From Actinomycetota bacterium (GTDB lineage Bacteria > Actinomycetota > Thermoleophilia > Miltoncostaeales > Miltoncostaeaceae): DNA of 16,543 bases. The notes beneath the pieces are model-generated. The model was not told the DNA's origin, made no database searches, and saw only the letters and a list, made by a program, of their open reading frames with translations. Location: positions 1 through 16,543 of the forward strand of contig JACJWX010000020.1 of assembly GCA_020636905.1 (NCBI GenBank), read 5' to 3'. The translations under genes were made by a program, and so were the position numbers. This document shows, one piece after another, positions 6,033-13,245 of this stretch; the first letter of the stretch is position 1, and every line of letters starts with the position of its first letter.

Positions 6033-7248
6033 GGCCCCGGCCTGGGCGCGTGACGCCCGACAGACCGCGACCGCCAACCTCGACGCGCTCCCCGAACTCA
6101 CGGGGACCGAGGAGGAGTGGCGCTTCACGGCACCCGAGCTGCTGGGACTCAGCGGCCCGGCGCCCGCCGACGCGACCGCCACGGCGGCGCCCCTGCCCGC
6201 TGACCGCGGCCGCCGGTCGGCGCGCCTCGACATCACCGACGGCACGGCGGGAGCGGTGGCCGTGGAGTCGCTGCCCGACGGCGTCATCGTCGCCGAGCTG
6301 GGGCAGGCCCTCACCGACCACGAGGAGCTCGTCCGCGAGCATCTCTACTCGCTGATCGGGTTCGACGACCGGCCGGGCGCCGTGAACGCTGCTCAGTGGA
6401 GCGCGGGCACGTTCGTCTACGTCCCGGACGGCGTCACGCTGGAAATCCCGACCGAAACCTCCCTGGTGGCGTCCGGCGCCCAGGGCCGTGTCGACGCCCG
6501 CACGCTGGTCGTGGTGGGCGCGGGCGCGAAAGCCACCGTCGTCGACCGCTACACCTCGGCCGACCTCGGCTCGCCGGTCGCGGTCTCGACCGCGGTCGAG
6601 CTGGTGGTGCTGCCCGAGGGTGAACTGGAGCACGTGGCGGTGGTCGACTGGGGCGCCGGTGTCCGGCACCACGCCCGGGTCACGGCGTCCGCGCACAAGG
6701 ACGCCCGCGTGCGGTCGGTGATGGTCACCCTCGGCGGCGACGTGGTCCGCGTCGAGGCGACGATGGTCGCCTCGGGACCGGGATCCGACAGCCGCGCCCT
6801 CGGCGTCTACTTCGCCGACGGCAACCAGCACTTCGAACACCGTGTGGTGTCGCGCCACGAAGCGCCCCAGGCGTACTCGAATCTGCTCTACAAGGGTGCG
6901 CTCAAGGACACCGCGCACACCGTCTTCTTCGGCAACCTGGTGGTGCCGCCCGGTGCGCCCGGGACCGACGCGTACCAGACCAACCGGAACCTGGTGCTCA
7001 ACGACGGCGCGCGCGCCGACACGATCCCGTTCCTGGAGATCGCCACGGCCGAGGTCAAGTGCTCGCACGCCGGCGCCGTCGGCCGGGTCGACGACGAACA
7101 CCTCTTCTACCTCACCTCGCGCGGGGTACCGACCGAGATCGCCAAGCGGCTGATCGTGATCGGATTCCTGCAGGAGGTGCTCGAACAGGTTCGTTTCGAG
7201 GACCTGCGCACCGAACTCGAGCACGCGGTGGCGGAGAAGCTCGCGTGA
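6025..7248 (+). CDS. sufD: SufD, scaffold partner of SufB
   Basis: A 407-residue SufB paralogue that forms the SufB-SufC2-SufD scaffold and is needed for iron entry. The N-terminal 100 residues are variable and Ala/Pro-rich. The rest is the SufBD beta-helix, with SAGTFVYVPDGVTLE, NLLYKGALKDTAHTVFFG and the C-terminal block KCSHAGAVGRVDDEHLFYL, in which His348 matches the functional His360 of E. coli SufD. It starts at a TTG at 6025, with GGAGG at 6014-6018 six bases before it, and overlaps the end of sufB. It ends in a GTGA overlap with the Rieske gene. The TTG start is notable but well supported by the ribosome site and coupling. Confidence 0.95.
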   Translation: MAEAPAWARDARQTATANLDALPELTGTEEEWRFTAPELLGLSGPAPADATATAAPLPADRGRRSARLDITDGTAGAVAVESLPDGVIVAELGQALTDHEELVREHLYSLIGFDDRPGAVNAAQWSAGTFVYVPDGVTLEIPTETSLVASGAQGRVDARTLVVVGAGAKATVVDRYTSADLGSPVAVSTAVELVVLPEGELEHVAVVDWGAGVRHHARVTASAHKDARVRSVMVTLGGDVVRVEATMVASGPGSDSRALGVYFADGNQHFEHRVVSRHEAPQAYSNLLYKGALKDTAHTVFFGNLVVPPGAPGTDAYQTNRNLVLNDGARADTIPFLEIATAEVKCSHAGAVGRVDDEHLFYLTSRGVPTEIAKRLIVIGFLQEVLEQVRFEDLRTELEHAVAEKLA

Positions 7249-7577
7249 GCATCGACGTCGCGGCGTTCGCCGACGTCCCCGAGGGCGGAACCCTCCGGGT
7301 GATGCTCGAGGAGACGCCGGTCTGCCTCATCAACCTGGGCGGCAGTGTGACCGCGCTCCACGACACGTGCACCCACGCCCGGGCGTCGCTCGCCGAGGGA
7401 TACGTGGACGAGGGCACCATCGAATGTCCCCGGCACGGCGCGCGGTTCGACTGCGCCTCTGGTGAAGCGCTCACTCCGCCGGCCAGCACACCCCAACCAA
7501 GTTTCGCGGTGACGATCGAGAATGGCCGAGTGCACCTCGATCCGACCCCGAGTCACCCCCACCCGTTCGATTCCTAA
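7245..7577 (+). CDS. Rieske-type [2Fe-2S] ferredoxin in the SUF operon
   Basis: A 110-residue soluble Rieske protein. Ligands are plain: Cys42-x-His44, sixteen residues, then Cys61-x-x-His64, in CTHARASL and CPRHGARF. It resembles the ferredoxins of non-heme oxygenases and NirD more than membrane-anchored cytochrome b Rieske proteins, because there is no N-terminal membrane helix. Its GTG start overlaps the sufD stop by four bases, so it is made in step with the scaffold. It could donate electrons for cluster assembly, for reducing persulfide sulfur, or simply be co-inherited. The last twelve residues are His/Pro-rich and probably disordered. Family assignment is firm; a role in Fe-S assembly is inference from operon position. 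Confidence 0.93.
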   Translation: MSIDVAAFADVPEGGTLRVMLEETPVCLINLGGSVTALHDTCTHARASLAEGYVDEGTIECPRHGARFDCASGEALTPPASTPQPSFAVTIENGRVHLDPTPSHPHPFDS

Positions 7578-7591
7578 GGAGATGTACTGAC

Positions 7592-8356
7592 GTGGCGGAA
7601 CCCATTCTGAAGATCGAGGGCCTCGAGGTCGCCGTCGAGGGCAAGCAGATTCTGAAGGGCGTCGACCTCGCGATCCCGCAGGGCGAGATCCATGCCCTCA
7701 TGGGACCGAACGGGTCCGGCAAGAGCACGCTCGCGTACGCCCTGGCGGGTCACCCCCGCTACGAGATCACGGGCGGCAGCGCGACGTTCGACGGCGAGGA
7801 TCTCCTGGACATGGAGGCCGACGAGCGTGCCCAGGCGGGCATGTTCCTGGCCATGCAGTACCCGGTCGAGGTCCCGGGCGTCTCGGTGCTCAACTTCCTC
7901 CGCACGGCGCTGGCCGCCGTCAACGGCGAGGAGATGAAGCCACGTGAGTTCATGAAGCTCTTCCAGGAGAAGAGCAAGCTCCTCGAGTTCGATGCCAGCT
8001 TCTCCGACCGGTACCTCAACGAGGGGTTCTCGGGCGGCGAGAAGAAGCGCCACGAGATCCTCCAGATGGCAATGCTGCAGCCGAAGTTCGCGGTGCTCGA
8101 CGAGACCGACTCCGGGCTCGACGTCGACGCGCTGAAGGTGGTCTCGAAGGGTGTGAACTCGCTTCGCGGCCCCGAGCTCGGCGCGCTGATCATCACGCAT
8201 TACACGCGGATCCTGCAGTACATCACGCCCGACGTGGTCCACGTCATGTTCGACGGCAGGATCGCGCGGACCGGCGGGCCCGAGCTCGCCGACCAGCTCG
8301 AGGCCGAGGGGTACGCGCAGTTCGGTTCGGCCGAGACCGCGTCGGCGAGTGCGTAG
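7592..8356 (+). CDS. sufC: SufC, ABC-type ATPase of the SUF scaffold
   Basis: A 254-residue soluble ATPase that drives conformational change in SufBCD. All ABC motifs are visible: Walker A GPNGSGKST at 38-46, the Q-loop around MFLAMQYPVEV, the SufC-specific signature GFSGGEKKRHEILQMAML, Walker B FAVLDETDSGLDVDAL, and the H-loop IITHYTRILQYI. There is no membrane-domain partner, as expected. The GTG start at 7592 has AAGGAG at 7576-7581 ten bases upstream, and it lies 14 bases after the Rieske stop, the widest gap in the operon. Confidence 0.97.
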   Translation: MAEPILKIEGLEVAVEGKQILKGVDLAIPQGEIHALMGPNGSGKSTLAYALAGHPRYEITGGSATFDGEDLLDMEADERAQAGMFLAMQYPVEVPGVSVLNFLRTALAAVNGEEMKPREFMKLFQEKSKLLEFDASFSDRYLNEGFSGGEKKRHEILQMAMLQPKFAVLDETDSGLDVDALKVVSKGVNSLRGPELGALIITHYTRILQYITPDVVHVMFDGRIARTGGPELADQLEAEGYAQFGSAETASASA

Positions 8357-8359
8357 ACG

Positions 8360-9598
8360 ATGACCCACGCCGCGGGGATCGAGGTGGCGACGCTGCGGGC
8401 GGACTTCCCGATTCTGAACCGGGAGGGCGGCCGCCGGCTGGTGTACCTCGACTCCGCGGCGACATCGCAGAAGCCGTGGCCGGTCCTCGGGGCCATGGAG
8501 AACTACTACCGTGAGACGAACGCCAACGTTCACCGCGGTGTCTACGAGCTGGCGGCCGAGGCGACGGAGCGCTTCGAGGCGGCCCGGGATCGCGTGGCGG
8601 CCTTCGTCGGCACGCGCCGCGAGGGACTGGTGTTCACCAAGAACGCCACCGAGGCACTCAACCTGATCGCGTGGGCCTGGGGCATGCGGAACCTCGCTCC
8701 CGGCGACGTCGTGGTGACGACCGAGATGGAGCACCACAGCAACATCGTGCCCTGGCAGATCGTCGCCGAGATGACGGGCGCCAGGGTGCTGTTCATTCCC
8801 GTCGACGGCGACGGGCAGCTGGACCTGCAGTGGTTGTCCGTGACGCTCCGAACGGAGCCCGTGCGGGTGGTGAGCGTCACGCACGTCTCGAACGTGCTGG
8901 GCACGATCAACCCGGTGGCCGAGATCGCACGCTCCGCCCACAGTTACGGAGCGCTCGTCGTCGTCGACGGAGCGCAGAGCGTTCCCCACATGCCGGTGTC
9001 GCTGGCCGAACTCGGATGTGACGCGCTGGTCTTCACCGGCCACAAGATGCTGGGCCCGACCGGCATCGGGGTCCTTGCCGCCACGCCCGAGCTGCTCGAT
9101 GGCATGGAACCGTTCCTCGGCGGCGGCGAGATGATCAGCGACGTGAGCACCGACGGCTCGACGTGGGCCGATCTTCCGTGGAAGTTCGAAGCCGGGACGC
9201 CCCCGATCGCCGAGGCCGTCGGCCTGGGCGCGGCGGTCGACTATCTGACCATGATCGGCATGGCCCAGGTGCGCGAGCACGAGCGCGACCTGACGGCCTA
9301 CATGATGGAGGCGCTCGCCGAGGTCGACGGCCTCACGATTCTCGGACCCGAGGACGCCGACCTCCGCGGATGCCCGGTCAGCTTCGCGATCCCCGACGTG
9401 CACCCGCACGACGTCGCGCAGCTCGTCGACCGTGAGGGAGTCTGCGTCCGTGCGGGCCACCACTGCGCGAAGCCGCTGATGCGCACCCTGGGCGTCACGG
9501 CGACCACGCGCGCCAGCACTCACGTCTACAACGGGCGGGACGACGTCGACGCGCTCGTCGCGGCCCTGCAGCGCGCACGAAACTTCATGGCCGGGTGA
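8360..9598 (+). CDS. sufS: SufS, PLP-dependent cysteine desulfurase
   Basis: A 412-residue group II cysteine desulfurase that takes sulfur from L-cysteine as a protein persulfide, releasing alanine. Lys229 in FTGHKMLGPTG would bind PLP, and Cys369 in RAGHHCAKPLM is the persulfide cysteine. EMEHHSNIVPWQ and DGAQSVPHMP are typical of the family. It lies three bases after sufC, and sufU begins four bases after its stop. The pairing with SufU rather than SufE fits the actinobacterial/firmicute arrangement. The start ATG has no strong ribosome site, so translation probably depends on coupling from sufC. Confidence 0.97.
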   Translation: MTHAAGIEVATLRADFPILNREGGRRLVYLDSAATSQKPWPVLGAMENYYRETNANVHRGVYELAAEATERFEAARDRVAAFVGTRREGLVFTKNATEALNLIAWAWGMRNLAPGDVVVTTEMEHHSNIVPWQIVAEMTGARVLFIPVDGDGQLDLQWLSVTLRTEPVRVVSVTHVSNVLGTINPVAEIARSAHSYGALVVVDGAQSVPHMPVSLAELGCDALVFTGHKMLGPTGIGVLAATPELLDGMEPFLGGGEMISDVSTDGSTWADLPWKFEAGTPPIAEAVGLGAAVDYLTMIGMAQVREHERDLTAYMMEALAEVDGLTILGPEDADLRGCPVSFAIPDVHPHDVAQLVDREGVCVRAGHHCAKPLMRTLGVTATTRASTHVYNGRDDVDALVAALQRARNFMAG

Positions 9599-9602
9599 AC
9601 GG

Positions 9603-10061
9603 ATGGGACTCGACGACCTCTATCAGCAGATCATCCTCGACCACTACCGGAATCCGCGCCACCGGGGACATCTCGATGATCCCGGGATGTCGGTGGACCA
9701 CCAGAACCCGCTGTGCGGTGATCAGGTGCATCTGGACGTGACCATTCGCGACGGACGGATCGTCGAACTCGCGCATGCGGGCGACGGGTGTTCGATCTCA
9801 CAGGCGTCCGCCTCCATGATGAGCGAGGCGGCACACGGCAAGTCGATCGAGGACGCCCACCGGGCGATCGACAACGTCCTCGCCCTCATCCATGGCGAGG
9901 CGCCGGCGGACGAGGATCTGCTGGGAGACGCGGTCGCCCTCGAGGGTGTTGCGAAGTACCCGGCGCGCGTGCGGTGCGCCCTCCTTGGCTGGATGGCGCT
10001 GCGCGACGCGCTTCCGGCCCCGTCCCACGCAGAGAAGGGAGCAGGCGTTGGCCAGCAGTAG
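9603..10061 (+). CDS. sufU: SufU, zinc-dependent sulfurtransferase partner of SufS
   Basis: A 152-residue member of the SufU/IscU fold family. It accepts persulfide sulfur from SufS by a zinc-ligand swap and passes it to SufBCD. Zinc ligands predicted from the Bacillus protein are Cys38 and Asp40 in NPLCGD, Cys63 in GDGCSIS, and Cys125 in VRCALLGW, each at a constant offset of three from the Bacillus numbering. The insertion between the second and third cysteines that separates SufU from IscU scaffolds is consistent with the roughly 60-residue spacing. It overlaps the sufT start by 14 bases. Confidence 0.95.
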   Translation: MGLDDLYQQIILDHYRNPRHRGHLDDPGMSVDHQNPLCGDQVHLDVTIRDGRIVELAHAGDGCSISQASASMMSEAAHGKSIEDAHRAIDNVLALIHGEAPADEDLLGDAVALEGVAKYPARVRCALLGWMALRDALPAPSHAEKGAGVGQQ

Positions 10062-10362
10062 CGACGACATCATCAGCGCGATGAAGGGCGTCGAGGATCC
10101 CGAGCTCGGCATCAACGTGGTCGATCTCGGCCTCCTCTACGAGGTTCATCAGGACGATGACGGGAACGTCACCCTCGACATGACGCTGACATCCATGGGC
10201 TGCCCGTTGACCGAGAAGATCCTCGAGGACAGCCGGGCCGCGCTCGAGCCGCTCGAGGGGGTCACGGGAGTGGACATCAACTGGGTCTGGGATCCCCCGT
10301 GGTCACCCGAGTCGATGACCGAGGAGGGGCGCTTCATGATGAAGGTGATGGGGTATGGCTGA
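10048..10362 (+). CDS. sufT: SufT/MIP18 (DUF59) Fe-S maturation protein
   Basis: A 104-residue MIP18-domain protein (PF01883), a family that helps mature Fe-S proteins. Visible landmarks are VEDPELGINVVDLGLLYEV, the TSMGCPLTEKI block with its conserved cysteine, and WVWDPPWSPE near the C-terminus. The start is placed at a TTG at 10048, because AAGGGAG sits six bases before it and it gives a protein of usual length. The open frame extends upstream inside sufU only by chance. It overlaps sufU by 14 bases and the A-type carrier gene by eight. This is one of three non-ATG starts in the operon decided mainly by the ribosome site. Confidence 0.92.
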   Translation: MASSSDDIISAMKGVEDPELGINVVDLGLLYEVHQDDDGNVTLDMTLTSMGCPLTEKILEDSRAALEPLEGVTGVDINWVWDPPWSPESMTEEGRFMMKVMGYG

Positions 10363-10801
10363 GTCCGTCGCACCACCCGACCGCCCGCTCACGCTCGAAG
10401 AGAAGAAGGCCGCCGCGCGCGAACGCGCCCGGGCCGCACGTGCCGCCCAGGAAGCCGGCGTCGCCGAGGCGCTCGTGGAGGTGACGCCCGCCGCCGCCGA
10501 CTACATCCGTGAGCACGCCGCCAGGACGGGGCGGCCGGAGGGGATCCGACTCCGGATCCTCGCCGGCGGGTGTTCGGGTCTGGAGTACCGGCTCGACCTG
10601 CTCGAGGTCGGCGAGGAAACAGGGCCCGCTGACCGTGAGGTCGTGAGTTCCGGTGTGCGGGTGGTGATGGATCTGAAGAGCGCGATCCAGGTGGCGGGCT
10701 CCGTGATCGACCACGAGTCGTCCCTGCTGCGGTCCGGCTTCAGGATCCGGAACCCCAACGCGACCGGCACCTGCTCCTGCGGAGACAGCTTCAGCGCCTG
10801 A
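10355..10801 (+). CDS. A-type Fe-S carrier protein (SufA/ErpA/IscA family) with N-terminal extension
   Basis: A 148-residue A-type carrier that would receive a cluster or iron and pass it to target proteins. The three ligand cysteines are Cys73 in GGCSGLEYRL and Cys140 and Cys142 in GTCSCGDSF. The fold (VEVTPAAADYI, VVMDLKSAIQVAGSVI) starts only at about residue 40. Ahead of it lies a 38-residue extension, highly charged and probably helical (EEKKAAARERARAARAAQEAG), which most IscA or ErpA proteins of about 110-120 residues lack. The ATG overlaps sufT by eight bases. It is the last gene of the operon, followed by a hairpin. Subtype (SufA, ErpA) cannot be decided by eye. Confidence 0.93.
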   Translation: MAESVAPPDRPLTLEEKKAAARERARAARAAQEAGVAEALVEVTPAAADYIREHAARTGRPEGIRLRILAGGCSGLEYRLDLLEVGEETGPADREVVSSGVRVVMDLKSAIQVAGSVIDHESSLLRSGFRIRNPNATGTCSCGDSFSA

Positions 10802-10805
10802 CGCG

Positions 10806-10840
10806 CGCCGTGACGGCCGGCACTCGGGGCCATCACGGCG
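10806..10840. terminator. Hairpin ending the SUF operon, between convergent genes
   Basis: CGCCGTGA pairs with TCACGGCG, with a smaller GGCC stem inside. It begins four bases after the operon's last stop codon. It lacks a T-tract and lies between the SUF operon and the facing dodecin gene, so it may work both ways. Confidence 0.6.
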
Positions 10841-10856
10841 GCGCCGGGTTGGGAAC

Positions 10857-11063
10857 TCAGTCGTCGAGCACGAACGTGATGAGCACGTTCACCTGGTACT
10901 CGCTGATCTTGCCGGAGTCGTCGAGCCGGACGTGCTGCTCCTTGACCCAGGCGGACTTCACGTTGCGCAGGGTGGCGGTCGCCCGCGCGATTCCCTGGTG
11001 CAGCGCGTCCTCGAAGGACTTGGACGACGTTGCGGTGATCTCTTCGACCTTTGCGACGGACAT
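10857..11063 (-). CDS. Dodecin, flavin-storage protein
   Basis: A 68-residue dodecin. The family forms a hollow dodecamer that binds flavins in stacked pairs, storing them and protecting the cell from their photochemistry. The layout is beta-alpha-beta-beta with SVAKVEEITATSSKSFEDAL, then Trp39 and Gln43 in SAWVKEQHV, the aromatic and glutamine that contact the flavin, then ISEYQVNVLITFVL. The start at ATG 11063 is set by GGAGGA seven bases upstream; an ATG 15 bases earlier overlaps that ribosome site. It is convergent with the SUF operon and divergent from the 82-aa protein gene. Confidence 0.93.
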   Translation of the reverse strand: MSVAKVEEITATSSKSFEDALHQGIARATATLRNVKSAWVKEQHVRLDDSGKISEYQVNVLITFVLDD

Positions 11064-11111
11064 TGGGGGTTCCTCCAACCGTTGGTTCAGCGGGTTCCGG
11101 GGGCTGCGGGG

Positions 11112-11117
11112 ACCCTA
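11112..11117 (-). promoter_or_regulatory. Putative -10 box of the dodecin gene
   Basis: On the minus strand this reads TAGGGT. It gives a leader of about 40 nt that contains the strong GGAGGA ribosome site. No clear -35 is seen. Confidence 0.35.
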
Positions 11118-11203
11118 CCGGCCATCGGATGTGGAGGGACGCGCCGAGCCGCGTGGAACACCACACCAGTTCCGCAAAGCCGCAAGCCCCACGGAGTCTC
11201 TTG

Positions 11204-11452
11204 ATGTCACACACCGGCACCGCCCCAGCCATCCAGGTGAATCACGCCATCGACGCCGGCGACACCGTCCGCCGCCCGTCGCTCCGTGTCGTCCACGATT
11301 CCACCTGGGACGAGGTTCCGAGCGGTCCGGTTCCCGCCGACGTCATCCGCTACTTCGAAGCCGCGCTGGAGCGCGAGGAAGAGCGCCGTCAGGCGCGTCA
11401 GGCAGACTTCGGTGCCAGAGCGGTCACGTCGTTGGAAGACCACTCGGCGTAG
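11204..11452 (+). CDS. Hypothetical 82-aa protein with a C-terminal SGPVP/REE-RR motif
   Basis: I do not know a family for this protein. It has a hydrophilic N-terminal half and a C-terminal charged helix starting after SGPVP (residue 40). The 24-residue segment at 40-63 matches 15 of 24 positions in the C-terminal part of the 221-residue protein encoded 1.1 kb downstream (12549-13214). It has no signal peptide or membrane span. The ATG at 11204 has GGAG at 11193-11196 seven bases upstream. It is divergent from dodecin and convergent with the VOC gene. That the gene is real is supported by its ribosome site and the shared motif. Confidence 0.65.
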   Translation: MSHTGTAPAIQVNHAIDAGDTVRRPSLRVVHDSTWDEVPSGPVPADVIRYFEAALEREEERRQARQADFGARAVTSLEDHSA

Positions 11453-11461
11453 GCACTCCCA

Positions 11462-11516
11462 GGCGGCCGGAGGCCACCCGTCCGGACGGGCACACCGGAC
11501 CGGGCTTCCGGCCGCC
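11462..11516. terminator. Nested hairpin structure between convergent genes
   Basis: An outer perfect 10-bp stem (GGCGGCCGGA with TCCGGCCGCC) encloses a perfect 14-bp palindrome CCCGTCCGGACGGG at 11477-11490. A further 6-bp stem with a 5-nt loop lies at 11524-11540. It sits just after the 82-aa gene and faces the end of the VOC gene, so a two-way terminator is the simplest reading. Confidence 0.55.
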
Positions 11517-11548
11517 GACTTCCGCGCCCCTCTCGGGCGCATTCAGCG

Positions 11549-12352
11549 TCAGCGCTCGAGCCCGGTCACCGCAAACCAGGCGCCCGCGGGATCCTGCAGC
11601 ACGGCGATGTACGCGGGGCCCGGGACTTCCATCGGCCCGTGGTGTACCCGGCCGCCGTCGGCCACCGCCGCCTCCATCACCGCGGACACCGGCCGATCCA
11701 CGGTGAAATAGGGAAGCCAGGCGGAGACCGGGGATTCGCCGAGGCCCATCATCCCGCCGATGTCCCGCCCGTGATGCCGGAAGAGCTGGTAGGTGCCGCT
11801 CTCACCCATGTCCACGGCCTCGCCCCTCGTCCAACCGAAGCGAGACGCGTAGAAGGCGAAGGCCGCGACCGGGTCGCCGGCCATGAGTTCGTGCCACGCA
11901 CCGTGCCCGGCCCGCGTCGGGCTGAAAGCACCGCCTCCCGCGGCGAGGGCCGCGAGGGCTTCCTCGCTCATGTCGCTCATGTCGGGCTGCAGGATTCCGA
12001 ACATCGCCCCCTGGGGATCGCCGAGGACTGCGTACCGCCCTGTGCCGGGAATGTCGGTCGCCGGTTGGTGGACCGAGGCGCCGTCCGCCAGCGCGTCGGC
12101 GACGAACGCGTCAGCGGAGTCGACACCGAAGTAGACGAGCCACGCCGGCGGTGCCTCGGTGTCGGGCGGTGCGGCCAGGAGGCCGGCCACCATGTCCCCG
12201 CCGGCACGGGCGAGCCGGTAGTCGAAACCCTCCATCCCGGAGTCCACGACATCCCAGCCGAAGACCACGCCGTAGAAGGCGATCGCCCGGTCCAGACCCC
12301 CCGGGGGCGTGGTGAGCTCGTACCAGCTGGGGAGTCCCTGAACGGAATCCAC
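11549..12352 (-). CDS. VOC-superfamily protein with two glyoxalase/bleomycin-resistance domains
   Basis: A 267-residue protein with two tandem VOC domains. The first spans about residues 5-125 (LPSWYELTTPPGGLDRAIAF, then WLVYFGVDSADAF, then AVLGDPQGAMFGIL). The second spans about 145-265 (AWHELMAGDPVAAFAF, then WLPYFTVDRPVSAV, then AVLQDPAGAWFAV). The repeated pattern shows internal duplication. Fused VOC pairs of this kind are common in actinobacteria, and most have no known substrate; some bind antibiotics or hydroxylate small molecules. The metal residues are not clearly complete, so catalysis is uncertain. The start is a GTG at 12352 with AGGAG eight bases upstream. Confidence 0.88.
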   Translation of the reverse strand: MDSVQGLPSWYELTTPPGGLDRAIAFYGVVFGWDVVDSGMEGFDYRLARAGGDMVAGLLAAPPDTEAPPAWLVYFGVDSADAFVADALADGASVHQPATDIPGTGRYAVLGDPQGAMFGILQPDMSDMSEEALAALAAGGGAFSPTRAGHGAWHELMAGDPVAAFAFYASRFGWTRGEAVDMGESGTYQLFRHHGRDIGGMMGLGESPVSAWLPYFTVDRPVSAVMEAAVADGGRVHHGPMEVPGPAYIAVLQDPAGAWFAVTGLER

Positions 12353-12535
12353 AATCCACGCTCCTGTTCGTGTCGTCGAGACCGGTACCCGCGGAGCTCC
12401 TGCCTACCACGTGCCCGCTCGGCGTGTCCATGTCGCACCAGGTGGGCGCGGTTCGTCGTCGAGACGCGGGACCCGCGATCCGCTCGCCACCGCACTTCGA
12501 ACCACCGCAGCGTGCGAATCGGCACCCCCGTCCGG

Positions 12536-12541
12536 TAGCGT
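12536..12541 (+). promoter_or_regulatory. Putative -10 box, leaderless promoter of the 221-aa protein gene
   Basis: TAGCGT is seven bases before the GTG at 12549, and there is no ribosome site, which indicates a leaderless transcript. The same TAGCGT hexamer is the -10 of the NlpC/P60 gene. The remaining 12353-12548 stretch shows nothing else clear. Confidence 0.5.
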
Positions 12542-12548
12542 CGCGGTC

Positions 12549-13214
12549 GTGATCCGCCGCCGCTACACCGTGGTCATCGTCGGAATGCGAGGGATGGCTC
12601 GTTCGCAACGCAGCGAGGTGAGCCGCCACCGGTCCGAGCGCGATGCCTTCGACGCCGCCGCGACGGAGGTCGAACGCCTCACCACGATGCACGGCGAGCG
12701 GTCGGCCGAGTACGCGGTCGTGGTCGAGCGCGACGGCGTCGTCGTCTCGGATTCCGCGGCGACCGAGACCGAGGTCGTCCCTCGGTTTCTGCATCAGGCG
12801 GACGATCGTCCGCCGCCTCCGGTGGAGGAGCACGTGCGCGTCGTGACGCGCCCGCAGGCGCCCGCTCCCGAATCCGACGATGACGGGACGGAACACGGCG
12901 AGCCGCGGTCGGCGCAGGCGGAGATTGCCGATGTCGACGAGCGGGGCCCGGAGCCGGCTTCGACACCCGCGCAGGACGACGACACGGACTTCGAGTTCTT
13001 CGACGAACCTCCGACCGTCCGGCGGGCGGCCCCGGAGATGTCGCGCGCCGGCGACGAGGACGATGACGACGACGCGGACGCCCCGGCCAGCGGTCCCGTT
13101 CCGGACGCCGTCCTGCGCCGATTCGAGGAGGCCATCGCCCGCGAGGAACAGCGACGTGGCCGGAGGCCGCCGGCGGGCGGTGGGCCGTCCCGGAGCGCCG
13201 ACCGACCTCGCTAG
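12549..13214 (+). CDS. Hypothetical 221-aa protein: small alpha/beta domain, acidic disordered middle, C-terminal SGPVP/REE-RR motif
   Basis: Not a family I recognise. Residues 1-75 look like a small folded unit: a strand RYTVVIV, a helix RSERDAFDAAATEVERL, then a strand pair YAVVVERDGVVV. Residues 75-175 are rich in Asp, Glu, Pro and Ala and look disordered, with a run of acidic residues (EDDDDDAD) near the end. Residues 181-204 carry the segment shared with the 82-aa protein. The tail is Arg/Gly/Pro-rich and basic. The GTG at 12549 is chosen because of the -10 box seven bases before it and because it includes the first strand; ATG at 12585 is the alternative. It is convergent with the M23 gene. 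Confidence 0.65.
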   Translation: MIRRRYTVVIVGMRGMARSQRSEVSRHRSERDAFDAAATEVERLTTMHGERSAEYAVVVERDGVVVSDSAATETEVVPRFLHQADDRPPPPVEEHVRVVTRPQAPAPESDDDGTEHGEPRSAQAEIADVDERGPEPASTPAQDDDTDFEFFDEPPTVRRAAPEMSRAGDEDDDDDADAPASGPVPDAVLRRFEEAIAREEQRRGRRPPAGGGPSRSADRPR

Positions 13215-13218
13215 CCGA

Positions 13219-13230
13219 GGGTCGAGACCC
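13219..13230. terminator. Short palindrome between convergent genes
   Basis: GGGTCGAGACCC sits in the 31-bp gap between two facing stop codons. The stem is short, so a terminator role is only possible. Confidence 0.25.
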
Positions 13231-13245
13231 GCCGGCGTCGTGTCC

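Noticed and set aside
7574..9523. A 649-codon open frame on the minus strand across sufC and sufS
   Set aside because: It lies fully opposite two certain genes and has a His/Arg/Val-rich composition typical of the antisense frame of GC-rich coding DNA, with no recognisable domain.
10048..10061. sufT starting far upstream inside sufU (from 9892)
   Set aside because: The upstream in-frame extension is an Arg-rich shadow of sufU; the MIP18 domain begins right after the TTG at 10048, which has its own ribosome site.
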